From Cupriavidus pampae (lineage in GTDB: Bacteria > Pseudomonadota > Gammaproteobacteria > Burkholderiales > Burkholderiaceae): DNA of 64,000 nt. The notes under the pieces are model-generated. The model saw nothing but the letters and a program-made list of their open reading frames with translations. It was not told the DNA's origin and did not search any database. The stretch spans positions 62,001-126,000 of the forward strand of contig NZ_CAJZAG010000003.1 in NCBI RefSeq assembly GCF_914271485.1. The letters are read 5' to 3'. Positions 37,531 to 47,032 of this stretch are shown here, piece by piece (positions within the stretch are counted from its first letter, which is position 1; each line of letters begins with the position of its first letter). Position numbers and translations under genes: made by a program.

Positions 37531-38514
37531 ATGGCTGTTTTCACCACGGTCTCGCAGGACGAGATCGCTCGCTGGCTGCTCGATTACGACCTTGGCGAAG
37601 TGCGCGCGCTGCGCGGCATCGCCTCGGGCATCGAGAACAGCAACTTCTTCCTGACGATGGAAGCGGATGGGCACGTGCGCGAGTATGTGCTGACCATCTT
37701 CGAGCGGCTGACGTTCGAGCAGTTGCCGTACTACCTCCATCTGATGGCGCATCTGGCCGGGCATGGCATCAGCGTGCCGGCGCCGATTCCCGCGCGCGAC
37801 GGCGAGATCCTGCGCGCGCTCAAGGGCAAGCCCGCGACGATCGTCACGCGTTTGCCGGGCGCTTCGCAGCTCTCCCCCACCGCGGCGCATTGCGCGGAGG
37901 TGGGCGATATGCTCGCGCGCATGCATCTGGCCGGCGTGGACTACGCGCGTCAGCAGCCGAACCTGCGCAGCCTGGCGTGGTGGCAGCAGACGGAGCCCGA
38001 GATCGTGCCGTTCCTCGATGCGGATCAGCATGCGCTGTTGCGCAACGAGCTTGCGCATCAGACCGCCTTCTTCGGCGGCGCCGACTATGCGGCGCTGCGC
38101 GGCGGGCCATGCCATTGCGACCTGTTCCGCGACAACGTGCTGTTTGAAGCGGGCAGCGAGGGCAAGCACCGGCTCGGTGGCTTCTTCGATTTTTACTTCG
38201 CCGGCAACGACAAATGGCTGTTCGACCTGGCCGTGACCGTCAACGACTGGTGCATCGACCTGCCAACCGGCGTGCTCGACGACGCGCGTGCGCGCGCGCT
38301 GCTGGCGGCTTATCATGCCGTGAGGCCGCTGACCGACAACGAACATGCGCACTGGCAGGATATGCTGCGTGCCGGCGCGCTCCGCTTCTGGGTATCGCGC
38401 CTGTGGGATTTCTTCCTGCCACGCGAGGCTGACATGCTGCAACCGCATGATCCGACCCACTTTGAACGCATCCTGCGCCGGCGCATCGACGCCACCGCGC
38501 TCCCCTGGATCTGA
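37531..38514 (+). CDS. thrB: Homoserine kinase, APH-fold type
   Basis: 327 residues. It begins [41 protein letters not shown]. The kinase active site is [12 protein letters not shown] (a catalytic Asp with metal-binding Asn) and [17 protein letters not shown] (the DFG-like Asp). It phosphorylates homoserine in threonine synthesis; this aminoglycoside-phosphotransferase-like form replaces the GHMP-type ThrB in many proteobacteria. The ATG at 37531 matches the family start. The next gene starts 5 bp after its stop. Confidence 0.95.
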   Translation: MAVFTTVSQDEIARWLLDYDLGEVRALRGIASGIENSNFFLTMEADGHVREYVLTIFERLTFEQLPYYLHLMAHLAGHGISVPAPIPARDGEILRALKGKPATIVTRLPGASQLSPTAAHCAEVGDMLARMHLAGVDYARQQPNLRSLAWWQQTEPEIVPFLDADQHALLRNELAHQTAFFGGADYAALRGGPCHCDLFRDNVLFEAGSEGKHRLGGFFDFYFAGNDKWLFDLAVTVNDWCIDLPTGVLDDARARALLAAYHAVRPLTDNEHAHWQDMLRAGALRFWVSRLWDFFLPREADMLQPHDPTHFERILRRRIDATALPWI

Positions 38515-38519
38515 TTCCC

Positions 38520-39317
38520 ATGCAACTACTGGAAGTTCCCGCCAAGGAAGGTTACGTCTGGTTCCGCCAGGGTATCTGGCTGTTTCGCAAGAATCCGCTC
38601 GCGTTCCTGATGCTGCTGTTCATCTATCTGATCGCGGCGCAACTGGCCATTTTCGTGCCGCTGTTCGGCGTGATCGCGTTGCTGGTGGTGACGCCCGGGC
38701 TGTATGTGGGCGTGATGACCGCGTGCCGTGACGTGATTCAGAACAAGCGCGTGCTGCCGACCATCCTGCTGTCCGGATTCCGTACCAATGGCAAGCCCGC
38801 CACGCGCAATCTGCTGATTCTCGGTGGGATTTACGCGGGGATGGTGTTCACGCTGAGCCTGATCGCGGGCGCGCTGGTTGACATCAGTACGCTCGCGCCG
38901 ATTCTGCTGAAGCAGGAGGAGCCGTCGGCCGATGCGGTACGGCAGCTCTATTACGCGTTGCTGATGGGCGCGGTGCTGTACACGCCGATCGCGATGATGT
39001 TCTGGTTCGCGCCGCTGCTGGCCGCATGGCATGGCGTGCCGCCGGTCAAGGCGTTGTTCTTCAGCTGGACCGCGTGCTGGCGCAACCGTGGGGCGTTCTT
39101 CACGTATGCGGTGCTGTTCGCGCTGCTGATGGTGGCGGTGCCGTTCGTCCTCGAGGCGATCTTCGCGGCGTTCGGCGCGGAGCAGGTGTTGTCATTCCTG
39201 GTGACGCCTTACTCGCTGCTGATGCTGGCGATTCTGTACTGCTCGTTCTACGCGACGTATCGCGGGTGCTTCAATATCGCACCCGCAGAGCCGGAAGCCA
39301 CGTCGGTACAAGCCTGA
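38520..39317 (+). CDS. BPSS1780-like inner-membrane protein
   Basis: 265 residues with about six hydrophobic segments (LAFLMLLFIYLIAAQLAIFVPLF, YAGMVFTLSLIAG, ALLMGAVLYTPIAMMFWFAPLLAAW, TYAVLFALLMVAVPFVL and others). The N-terminal VPAKEGYVWFRQGIWLFRKNPL is characteristic of the BPSS1780 family as I recall it. Function unknown. It begins 5 bp after thrB, so it is probably co-transcribed and translated by re-initiation. It converges on uvrD. Confidence 0.78.
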   Translation: MQLLEVPAKEGYVWFRQGIWLFRKNPLAFLMLLFIYLIAAQLAIFVPLFGVIALLVVTPGLYVGVMTACRDVIQNKRVLPTILLSGFRTNGKPATRNLLILGGIYAGMVFTLSLIAGALVDISTLAPILLKQEEPSADAVRQLYYALLMGAVLYTPIAMMFWFAPLLAAWHGVPPVKALFFSWTACWRNRGAFFTYAVLFALLMVAVPFVLEAIFAAFGAEQVLSFLVTPYSLLMLAILYCSFYATYRGCFNIAPAEPEATSVQA

Positions 39318-39333
39318 CTGCGGGTCTGATCGC

Positions 39334-41721
39334 TCAGTCGATCGGATCTAACTTGGCCACGCCCAGCGCCAGCTTTTTGGTGCCATGGCGTTTGAAGTTG
39401 ATCTGCGCGTGGGCGTTGGTGCCCTCGCCTTCAATGGCCGTGATCTTGCCCTCGCCGAACTTGGTGTGGAACACGCCCTGCCCAACGCGGAAGCCGGTTT
39501 CGGCGGCGCGTTTGCTGTCCGCGTAGCCATTGCCGGTGTCCATGCCGCCGGTGGGCTTGGTGCCCGTGTAAGCCACGTCCTCCGGCCGCTTGAACCAGTC
39601 GCGGCCCCAACCCGATTCCGACTGCTGACGCCGGCCGGCGCCACCACCACCCATCCCACCACCGTATGCCTGCTGAGGCGGCGTGATCCACTTGAGCGCG
39701 CCTTCGGGCAATTCCTCGAAGAACCGTGACCGCACGTGGTAGCGCATCTGGCCGTGCAGCACGCGGCTTTGCGCGAACGACAGGTAGAGCCGTGCGCGTG
39801 CACGCGTGATCGCCACGTACATCAGGCGCCGTTCCTCTTCGAGGCCATCGGCCTCCATCGCGCTGTTTTCGTGCGGGAACAAGCCTTCCTCGAGGCCGGT
39901 GATAAACACCGCATTGAACTCGAGCCCCTTGGCCGCGTGCACCGTCATCATCTGCACCGCGTCCTGACCCGCCTGCGCCTGATTGTCACCGGCTTCCAGC
40001 GAAGCGTGTGTGAGGAACGCGACCAGCGGCGTCATCACCACCGGCAACTGCTCGGGGTCCAGCACCTGCTGGGCCTGATCGCCCTCCGCCAGCGCCGGGG
40101 CCTGGCTGCCGATAGCTCCGGGTGGCAAACTCGCAGCCGGCAGCACAGCGGCCGGCGCGTCCAGGCCGTAGCCCTCTTCCATCACGAACGCCTGGGCCGC
40201 GGTCACGAGTTCCTGCAAGTTCTCGATGCGATCCTGGCCTTCCTTCTCGTTCCGGTAATGCTGGATCAGGCCACTCGTGTTGGTCACGTACTCCACCGTC
40301 TCCGGCAGCGTCATGCGCCGCGTCTCCGCGCGCATCTGATCGATCAGACGAATGAACGTGGCCAGCGAGCTGCCGGCCTTGCCCGGCACATAGGCCACGG
40401 CTTCCGACAGCGAGCAGTTGTACTGCCGCGCGGCATCCTGCAACACCTCGAGCGAACGCGCGCCAATGCCGCGCGTGGGGAAATTGACCACGCGCCCGAA
40501 TGCCGCGTCGTTGCGCGGGTTCTCGATCAACTGCAGATACGCGAGCGCATGCTTGACTTCGGCCCGCTCGAAAAAGCGCAGACCGCCGTACACGCGATAC
40601 GCAATGCCCGACGAGAACAGCGCGTGCTCGATCACGCGCGACTGCGCGTTGCTGCGATAGAGAATCGCGATCTCCGAGCGCGCCATGCCCTGCGCGATCT
40701 GGTCGCGGATTTCTTCGACGATCCACGCGGCCTCCTGGCCGTCCGAACCCGCCTGAAACACGCGCACGAGCTCGCCATGGCCGGCGTCGGTACGCAGGTT
40801 CTTGCCCAGGCGGCGCGCGTTATGCGAGATCAGATGGTTGGCGGAGTCGAGGATATTGCCGTGCGAGCGGTAGTTCTGCTCGAGCTTGATCATGTGGCGC
40901 ACGCGGAATTCGTGCTCGAAGTCGCGCATATTGCCGACATTGGCGCCGCGGAACGCGTAAATGCTCTGGTCGTCGTCCCCCACCGCGAACACCGCGGCCG
41001 CGCGGCCGGTGCCGTAGCCCGCCAGCAGCTTGAGCCACTGGTACTGCAGCACGTTGGTGTCCTGAAACTCGTCCACCAGCACATGGCGGAAACGGTGCTG
41101 GTAGTGCTCGCGGATGGCGTCGTTGTAGCGCAGCAGTTCATAGCAGCGCAGCAGCAGTTCGGCGAAGTCGACCACACCCTCGCGCTGGCACTGCTGGTCG
41201 TAGGCCGCATAGAAGTCGACGAGGCGGCGATTGAAGTCGTCGTTGGCTTCGACGTCCGCGGGCCGCAGGCCCTGCTCCTTCGCGTTGTTGATGAAGTACT
41301 GGATATTCTTGGCCGGGAACTTCTCGTCGTCGACATTGAGCGACTTGAGCAGCCGCTTGAGCGCGGACAACTGGTCCTGCGAGTCGAGGATGGCGAAGGT
41401 CTGCGGCAGGCCGGCGTCGCGGAAATGCGCGCGCAGCATGCGATTGCAAAGCCCGTGGAAGGTGCCGATCCACATGCCGCGCGTATTGATCGGCAGCATT
41501 GCCCCCAGCCGCGTCTGCATTTCCTTGGCGGCCTTGTTGGTAAAGGTGACCGCGAGCACGCCGGCCGGCGAGACATGGCCGTTCTGGATCAGCCAGGCGA
41601 TGCGGGTGGTCAGCACGCGGGTCTTGCCGCTGCCCGCGCCCGCCAGGATCAGCGCCGGTTCGTCTGGCAAGGTGACGGCGGCGAGTTGTTCGGGGTTGAG
41701 ATTGGCGAGAAGCGTGGACAT
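39334..41721 (-). CDS. uvrD: DNA helicase II (UvrD/PcrA family)
   Basis: 795 residues. SF1A motifs are visible: Q-motif LNPEQLAAV, Walker A ILAGAGSGKTRVL, motif Ia TFTNKAAKEM, motif II/III FAVGDDDQSIYAFRGA, motif IV YRSNAQSRVIE, motif V MTVHAAKGLEFN and motif VI VAITRARARLYLS. A Gly/Gln-rich linker and a C-terminal Tudor-like end (GQGVFHTKFGEGKITAIEGEG) bind RNA polymerase in UvrD/PcrA. It acts in nucleotide-excision and mismatch repair. It is divergent from valS across 134 bp, which carries TATAAT on both strands. Confidence 0.96.
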   Translation of the reverse strand: MSTLLANLNPEQLAAVTLPDEPALILAGAGSGKTRVLTTRIAWLIQNGHVSPAGVLAVTFTNKAAKEMQTRLGAMLPINTRGMWIGTFHGLCNRMLRAHFRDAGLPQTFAILDSQDQLSALKRLLKSLNVDDEKFPAKNIQYFINNAKEQGLRPADVEANDDFNRRLVDFYAAYDQQCQREGVVDFAELLLRCYELLRYNDAIREHYQHRFRHVLVDEFQDTNVLQYQWLKLLAGYGTGRAAAVFAVGDDDQSIYAFRGANVGNMRDFEHEFRVRHMIKLEQNYRSHGNILDSANHLISHNARRLGKNLRTDAGHGELVRVFQAGSDGQEAAWIVEEIRDQIAQGMARSEIAILYRSNAQSRVIEHALFSSGIAYRVYGGLRFFERAEVKHALAYLQLIENPRNDAAFGRVVNFPTRGIGARSLEVLQDAARQYNCSLSEAVAYVPGKAGSSLATFIRLIDQMRAETRRMTLPETVEYVTNTSGLIQHYRNEKEGQDRIENLQELVTAAQAFVMEEGYGLDAPAAVLPAASLPPGAIGSQAPALAEGDQAQQVLDPEQLPVVMTPLVAFLTHASLEAGDNQAQAGQDAVQMMTVHAAKGLEFNAVFITGLEEGLFPHENSAMEADGLEEERRLMYVAITRARARLYLSFAQSRVLHGQMRYHVRSRFFEELPEGALKWITPPQQAYGGGMGGGGAGRRQQSESGWGRDWFKRPEDVAYTGTKPTGGMDTGNGYADSKRAAETGFRVGQGVFHTKFGEGKITAIEGEGTNAHAQINFKRHGTKKLALGVAKLDPID

Positions 41722-41747
41722 TCGAAGTGGGCCTTTGCGGATGCAGG

Positions 41748-41776
41748 GATTATACCGGCCCCTTATCCCCTATAAT
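41748..41776. promoter_or_regulatory. Divergent -10 boxes for uvrD and valS
   Basis: TATAAT occurs on the minus strand at 41748-41753 (27 bp before the uvrD start) and on the plus strand at 41771-41776 (80 bp before valS). The -35 regions overlap and are poor matches. The two promoters, if real, face away from each other. Confidence 0.5.
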
Positions 41777-41855
41777 TTGACGTTTTCGCCACCGCCAATA
41801 GTGACGGGCGGGCCCCGCGATTCCCACGACATACCGATACCGAGCGACACCGAGC

Positions 41856-44723
41856 ATGACCGCAGAAGACCAGTCCCTTGCCAAGAGCTTCGAACCCGCC
41901 GCCATCGAGGCGAAGTGGGGCCCCGAATGGGAGCGCCGCGGCATTGCCCAGCCCACGTTCGACCCCGCCCGGCCGAATTTCGCGATCCAGCTGCCGCCGC
42001 CCAATGTGACTGGCACGCTGCACATGGGGCATGCCTTCAACCAGACCATCATGGACGGTCTGACGCGTCATGCCCGCATGCGCGGCGCCAATACGCTGTG
42101 GGTACCCGGTACCGACCACGCCGGCATTGCCACGCAGATCGTGGTGGAACGCCAGCTCGAGGCACAGGGCGTATCGCGCCACGACCTTGGTCGTGACAAG
42201 TTCACGGAAAAGGTGTGGGCCTGGAAAGAGGAGTCGGGCTCGACCATCACGCGCCAGGTGCGCCGCATGGGCGCATCGATCGACTGGACCCGCGAGTACT
42301 TCACGATGTCCCCGGACATGTCGAAGGCGGTGACCGAGGTCTTCGTGCGCCTGTTCGAGCAAGGCCTGATCTATCGCGGCAAGCGTCTGGTCAACTGGGA
42401 TCCGGTGCTTGGCACCGCGGTGTCGGACCTCGAAGTGGACAGCGTCGAGGAAGATGGCTCGCTATGGCATATCCACTACCCGCTGGTGGAAGCCGATGCC
42501 GTGCACGGCCTGACGTACCTGACCGTGGCGACCACGCGTCCCGAAACCATGCTCGGCGATACCGCCGTGATGGTGCACCCCGAGGACGAGCGCTATGCGC
42601 ACCTGATCGGCAAGTTCGTCAAACTGCCGCTGACCGAGCGCCAGATTCCGGTGATCGCCGACGAATACGTTGATCGCGCCTTCGGTACGGGTGTGGTCAA
42701 GGTGACGCCGGGCCACGACTTCAACGACTATGCTGTGGGCCAGCGCCACAACCTGCCGCAACTGTCGATTCTCACGCTCGACGCGAAGATCGTCGCCGAC
42801 GCGCCGGCCGCGTATGCGGGCCAGGATCGCTTCGAGGCGCGCAAGCTGATCGTCGCCGACCTCGACAAGCTGGGGCTGCTCGGCGAGATCAAGAAGCACA
42901 AGCTCATGGTGCCGCGCAGCGAGCGCACCGGCAGCGTGATCGAGCCGATGCTGACCGACCAGTGGTTCGTCGCGATGAGCAAGCCGGCACCGGAGGGCAC
43001 GTACTTCCCGGGCCGCTCGATCGCCGACGTGGCGCTGGACGCCGTGAAGAGCGGCGAGATCAAGCTCGTGCCCGAGAACTGGAACAGCACGTACAACCAG
43101 TGGCTCGAGAACATCCAGGACTGGTGTATCTCGCGTCAGTTGTGGTGGGGTCACCAGATTCCCGCGTGGTACGACGATGCGGGCAACTGCTTTGTCGGCC
43201 GCAACGAGGAAGAAGCGCTGGCGAAGCAGCAGGCGGCCGGCAGCACCGGCCCGCTGCGCCGCGAGGACGACGTGCTCGACACGTGGTTCTCGTCCGCGCT
43301 GGTCCCGTTCTCGTCGCTGGGCTGGCCCGCCGAGACGCCCGAGATTCAGCACTTCCTGCCGTCGTCGGTGCTGGTCACGGGCTACGACATCATCTTCTTC
43401 TGGGTGGCGCGCATGGTCATGATGACCAAGCACTTCACCGGCAAGGTGCCGTTCCACACCGTGTACGTGCATGGCCTCGTGCGCGACTCGGAAGGCAAGA
43501 AGATGAGCAAGTCCGAGGGCAATACGCTCGATCCGGTGGATCTGATCGACGGCATCGAGCTGGAGCCGCTGCTCAAGAAGCGCACCACGGGGCTGCGCCG
43601 GCCGAAGGACGCGCCGCGCATCGAGACCAAGACGAAGAAGGAATTCCCCAACGGCATTCCGTCGTTCGGCGCCGACGCGCTGCGCTTCACGTTCGCCTCG
43701 CTGGCCACGCTGGGCCGCAATATCAACTTCGACACGGGCCGTTGCGAGGGTTACCGCAACTTCTGCAACAAGCTGTGGAACGCCACGCGCTTCGTGCTCA
43801 TGAACACCGAGGGCCACGATTGCGGCATGGGCCCGTGCCATGACGACTGCGGCCCGGACGGCTACCTGCACTTCTCGCAGGCCGACCGCTGGATCGTGTC
43901 GCTGCTGCAGCGCGTGGAGGCGGAGGTCGACAAGGGCTTTGCCGAATATCGTTTCGACAATATCGCCAGCGCAATCTACAAGTTCGTGTGGGACGAGTAC
44001 TGCGACTGGTACCTCGAACTGGCCAAGGTGCAGATCCAGACCGGCACGCCCGCGCAGCAACGCGCGACGCGCCGGACCCTGCTGCGCGTGCTGGAGACGG
44101 TACTGCGCCTGGCGCACCCGATCATCCCGTTCATCACCGAGGAACTGTGGCAGAAGGTGGCCCCGCTGGCCGGTCGCGCCAAGGGCGACGGTTCCGAGAC
44201 GCTTGCGCAGCAGGCCTATCCGCTGCCCGCCGCGGCCAAGATCGACGAAGCCGCCGAGCAGTGGGTCGCGCAGCTCAAGGCCGTGGTGGACGCCTGCCGT
44301 AATCTGCGCGGCGAGATGAATATCTCCCCTGCCCAGCGCATTCCGCTCTTTGCGCACGGTGACAGTGCGTTCCTGAAGTCGGTGAGCGCGCAGGTGCAGG
44401 CGCTGGCGAAACTTTCGGAAGTCCGCGTGTTCGAAGACGAAGCCGCGCTGATGAGCGAGGGTGCCGGCGCGCCGGTGGCAATCGTGGCCGGCAACCATCT
44501 GCTGTTGAAGGTAGAGATCGACGTGGCGGCCGAACGGGCACGCCTGACCAAGGAAGTCGAGCGCCTCAGCGCCGAAATCGTCAAGTGCCGCGGCAAGCTG
44601 TCCAACGAAGCCTTCGTGGCCAAGGCCCCGCCGGCGGTTGTGGCGCAGGAAACGCAACGTTTGTCGGATTTCGAACAGACGCTGGGCAAGCTGAAGGATC
44701 AACTACAGCGACTGCCCGCCTGA
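41856..44723 (+). CDS. valS: Valyl-tRNA synthetase
   Basis: 955 residues (E. coli 951). Class I signatures are present: HIGH as HMGH in [15 protein letters not shown] and KMSKS in [10 protein letters not shown]. The editing domain has the conserved [13 protein letters not shown]. The tRNA-binding C-terminal region ends in an arginine/lysine-rich coiled coil ([19 protein letters not shown]). It charges tRNA-Val and clears mis-charged threonine. A zinc-binding or Cys-rich insertion near residue 660 ([13 protein letters not shown]) is notable. It is followed by galU. Confidence 0.98.
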   Translation: MTAEDQSLAKSFEPAAIEAKWGPEWERRGIAQPTFDPARPNFAIQLPPPNVTGTLHMGHAFNQTIMDGLTRHARMRGANTLWVPGTDHAGIATQIVVERQLEAQGVSRHDLGRDKFTEKVWAWKEESGSTITRQVRRMGASIDWTREYFTMSPDMSKAVTEVFVRLFEQGLIYRGKRLVNWDPVLGTAVSDLEVDSVEEDGSLWHIHYPLVEADAVHGLTYLTVATTRPETMLGDTAVMVHPEDERYAHLIGKFVKLPLTERQIPVIADEYVDRAFGTGVVKVTPGHDFNDYAVGQRHNLPQLSILTLDAKIVADAPAAYAGQDRFEARKLIVADLDKLGLLGEIKKHKLMVPRSERTGSVIEPMLTDQWFVAMSKPAPEGTYFPGRSIADVALDAVKSGEIKLVPENWNSTYNQWLENIQDWCISRQLWWGHQIPAWYDDAGNCFVGRNEEEALAKQQAAGSTGPLRREDDVLDTWFSSALVPFSSLGWPAETPEIQHFLPSSVLVTGYDIIFFWVARMVMMTKHFTGKVPFHTVYVHGLVRDSEGKKMSKSEGNTLDPVDLIDGIELEPLLKKRTTGLRRPKDAPRIETKTKKEFPNGIPSFGADALRFTFASLATLGRNINFDTGRCEGYRNFCNKLWNATRFVLMNTEGHDCGMGPCHDDCGPDGYLHFSQADRWIVSLLQRVEAEVDKGFAEYRFDNIASAIYKFVWDEYCDWYLELAKVQIQTGTPAQQRATRRTLLRVLETVLRLAHPIIPFITEELWQKVAPLAGRAKGDGSETLAQQAYPLPAAAKIDEAAEQWVAQLKAVVDACRNLRGEMNISPAQRIPLFAHGDSAFLKSVSAQVQALAKLSEVRVFEDEAALMSEGAGAPVAIVAGNHLLLKVEIDVAAERARLTKEVERLSAEIVKCRGKLSNEAFVAKAPPAVVAQETQRLSDFEQTLGKLKDQLQRLPA

Positions 44724-44849
44724 ACCTGTATTTCCGGCACGGATGTTGCGAGCCGTTACAAGGCAGAGAGGAAAGTCGGACAGTGACGGACAGACGACCC
44801 CCCCGGCCATCCGGCACGGTAATGCACCGGAATAGAAAGGAATTCTGAA

Positions 44850-45716
44850 ATGGAAAACCGCGTCACCAAGGCTGTCTTCCCGGTCGCGGGACTGGGCACC
44901 CGCTTCCTGCCCGCGACCAAGGCCAGCCCCAAGGAAATGCTGCCAGTGGTGGACAAGCCGCTGATCCAGTACGCCGTGGAAGAGGCTATGGCCGCCGGGA
45001 TTACCGAGATGATCTTCGTTACCGGCCGCTCCAAGCGCGCCATCGAGGATCATTTCGACAAGGCTTACGAGCTCGAGGCTGAACTCGAGGCCAAGAACAA
45101 GAAGGCACTGCTCGATGTGGTGCGTTCGATCAAGCCGTCGCACGTCGAATGCTTCTACGTGCGCCAGCCTGAGGCCCTTGGGCTGGGCCACGCGGTGCTT
45201 TGCGCCGCCAAGCTGGTCGGCGCCGAGCCGTTTGCCGTGATGCTCGCGGACGATCTGCTCGATGGCAATACGCCGATCATGAAGCAGATGGTGGATGTCT
45301 ATAACCACTACAACTGCTCGGTGCTTGGCGTGGAGGAAATCGCGCCCGAGCAGAGCCGGTCCTACGGTGTGGTGGAAGGCCGCGAGTGGGATGAACGCGT
45401 GATCAAGATGTCGGGCATTGTGGAAAAGCCGGCGCCCGAGGATGCACCGTCGAACCTTGGCGTGGTGGGCCGTTACATCCTGACGCCGCGCATTTTCGAC
45501 CATATCCGCGACCTCAAGCCCGGCGCGGGCGGCGAGTTTCAGCTGACCGATGCGATCCAGTCGATGCTCGATCAGGAACAGGTGCTCGCGTATCGGTACG
45601 AAGGCGTGCGCTATGACTGCGGCAGCAAGCTCGGCCTGCTGAAGGCGACCGTGGAATTTGCGCTCAAGCACCCCGAGGTGCGAGACCAGTTCAGCGCGTA
45701 TCTGGCACAGCGCTAA
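44850..45716 (+). CDS. galU: UTP-glucose-1-phosphate uridylyltransferase
   Basis: 288 residues. The nucleotide-binding start is [26 protein letters not shown], with [13 protein letters not shown] and the sugar-site [20 protein letters not shown]. It makes UDP-glucose for polysaccharide and LPS synthesis. The ATG at 44850 has AAAGGAA upstream. The 126-bp gap after valS holds no gene but may hold its own promoter. It converges on tusA around a 13-bp-arm palindrome. Confidence 0.97.
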   Translation: MENRVTKAVFPVAGLGTRFLPATKASPKEMLPVVDKPLIQYAVEEAMAAGITEMIFVTGRSKRAIEDHFDKAYELEAELEAKNKKALLDVVRSIKPSHVECFYVRQPEALGLGHAVLCAAKLVGAEPFAVMLADDLLDGNTPIMKQMVDVYNHYNCSVLGVEEIAPEQSRSYGVVEGREWDERVIKMSGIVEKPAPEDAPSNLGVVGRYILTPRIFDHIRDLKPGAGGEFQLTDAIQSMLDQEQVLAYRYEGVRYDCGSKLGLLKATVEFALKHPEVRDQFSAYLAQR

Positions 45717-45733
45717 TCAAGCCTGGTTGGTTT

Positions 45734-45762
45734 GATGCCCTTTCCCCGAGGGAAAGGGCATC
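45734..45762. repeat. Intergenic palindrome, 13-bp arms, between galU and tusA
   Basis: GATGCCCTTTCCC-CGA-GGGAAAGGGCATC is perfect. Read from either side it ends two convergent genes and could act as a bidirectional terminator, though no T run is present. A related hairpin is at 49276-49297. Confidence 0.75.
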
Positions 45763-45770
45763 ACCGAGAC

Positions 45771-45998
45771 TTACCGGCGCTTCATGTAGAACGTGAAGAC
45801 CTTGTCCACTTCCTGGTGCGACAGCAGTTCATTGCCGGTCTGTTTCGCAAATGCCTGGAAGTCGCGCGGGGAGCCCGGATCGGTGGCAACCACCTTCAGG
45901 ACATCGCCACTTGCCATGTCCGCCAGCGCCTTCTTGGTGCGCAGAATCGGCAGCGGGCAGTTCAGGCCGCGCGCATCCACTTCCTTCTGAAATTCCAT
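45771..45998 (-). CDS. tusA: TusA-family sulfurtransferase
   Basis: 75 residues. The sulfur-carrying Cys is in the family motif LNCPLPIL (CPxP), near residue 15, and the fold runs to TFYMKRR. TusA-like proteins relay sulfur for tRNA thiolation, molybdenum cofactor or sulfur oxidation. The ATG at 45998 has GGAGAGG directly upstream; the ATG at 46013 is weaker. It follows the Nudix gene by 69 bp on the same strand; TACAAT on the minus strand at 46070-46075 could be its own -10. Confidence 0.9.
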   Translation of the reverse strand: MEFQKEVDARGLNCPLPILRTKKALADMASGDVLKVVATDPGSPRDFQAFAKQTGNELLSHQEVDKVFTFYMKRR

Positions 45999-46067
45999 AC
46001 CTCTCCATCCCATGTCGAATCGAAGCGGCCCGGCACGTGCTGTGCGCTTCGGGTCCGCCTAAAACCG

Positions 46068-46646
46068 CTATTGTAGCGAAGCATCGAGACGCCTGAAGTC
46101 CGTCGGCCTGCGCGGATCCGGGATGTCCTCACCGGTCTGGCGGTCGAAGAACTGCACCGGGTAGCCGCGTGCCTGCAGCCAGTCCGCCACCGCGAAGCCA
46201 GTGCCCGCGCTCCAGATGCGAACTTTCTCGGGGGCCACGAGCCGATATTCGGCCAGCTCCTCGGACAGCTCGATGGTGCCGGTAGCCTTGACGTGATACG
46301 CGATGATCAGCTCGTTCTTGCGCATGAACTCGTAGACACCGATCAGCGAGACCGACTCGGTATCCAGATTGGTTTCTTCCTTGAGCTCGCGCGCGACGCC
46401 GAGCTCCGGTGTCTCGTCGCGCTCGAGAAAACCCGTGACCAGCGCGAACATCTTTTCCGGCCATGCCGCGTTACGCGCCAGCAGCAGCTTGTCCTCGTAC
46501 TCGACCACAGCCGCGAGGACGGGCAGCGGATTGTTCCAATGCACGAAGCCGCAGCCTTCGGTGATGCAGGCATCGCGGTCGCGTCCCGCGTGCGGCAATA
46601 CCTGCAGCGAAGCGCCGCACCGTGGACAGTAACGATAGGGTTCCAT
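46068..46646 (-). CDS. Nudix hydrolase with zinc ribbon (NUDT12/NudC-like)
   Basis: 192 residues. An N-terminal zinc ribbon (RYCPRCGASL ... DACITEGCGFVHW) leads into the Nudix box: GFLERDETPELGVARELKEET followed by NLDT, fitting G-x5-E-x7-REUXEEXGU with Thr in place of the last Gly. It hydrolyses a nucleoside diphosphate linked to another moiety, perhaps NADH or RNA caps, as for NudC, but it is smaller. The ATG at 46646 begins MEPYRYCPRCG. It is 5 bp after the tautomerase gene, so the two are coupled. Confidence 0.9.
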   Translation of the reverse strand: MEPYRYCPRCGASLQVLPHAGRDRDACITEGCGFVHWNNPLPVLAAVVEYEDKLLLARNAAWPEKMFALVTGFLERDETPELGVARELKEETNLDTESVSLIGVYEFMRKNELIIAYHVKATGTIELSEELAEYRLVAPEKVRIWSAGTGFAVADWLQARGYPVQFFDRQTGEDIPDPRRPTDFRRLDASLQ

Positions 46647-46651
46647 GGGGA

Positions 46652-46840
46652 CTATTTCTGTTCGGACCAGAGCTTGCCGCCGGTGGCCCAGTTCTCGCGC
46701 TTGACTTCGTCGATGATGATGTCGACCGCGCCCGGCTCGCAGCCAAGCGTTTCGCACGTGACGCGCGTGACTTCCTCGACCAGCTTGCGGCGCTGGTCCA
46801 GAGGACGGCCTTCGAACAACTCGATGCGGAAAGTCGGCAT
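46652..46840 (-). CDS. 4-oxalocrotonate tautomerase-family protein
   Basis: 62 residues, the usual size for the 4-OT superfamily. After Met removal, Pro1 (MPTFRIELFEG) would be the catalytic base; Arg residues follow at the usual positions (RPLDQRRKLVEEVT). These small enzymes tautomerise or dehalogenate keto acids. The ATG at 46840 has AGGAG 7 nt upstream. It starts an operon with the Nudix and tusA genes; no catechol meta-cleavage genes are nearby, so the substrate is unclear. Confidence 0.88.
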   Translation of the reverse strand: MPTFRIELFEGRPLDQRRKLVEEVTRVTCETLGCEPGAVDIIIDEVKRENWATGGKLWSEQK

Positions 46841-47032
46841 GCAGGGCTCCTGACAGGAAGAAACCAATACTTTAGCGCCAGTCGGGCGGCGCAGCCACGA
46901 CCATCGTGGGGGTTGCGGTCGCGATGTGGCCAGTGGTCTACACTTCGAAGTAGCGCGGTCACGGCAATTCTTCCGGACATGCGCGCGACCATGACACTGA
47001 CCTACGGCAGGATTTGCGACAGGATGTTTGGC

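Noticed and set aside
42462-44702. Open frame of 746 codons opposite valS
   Set aside because: Antisense shadow of valS; composition is Arg/His/Leu rich with no recognisable domain or ribosome-binding site.
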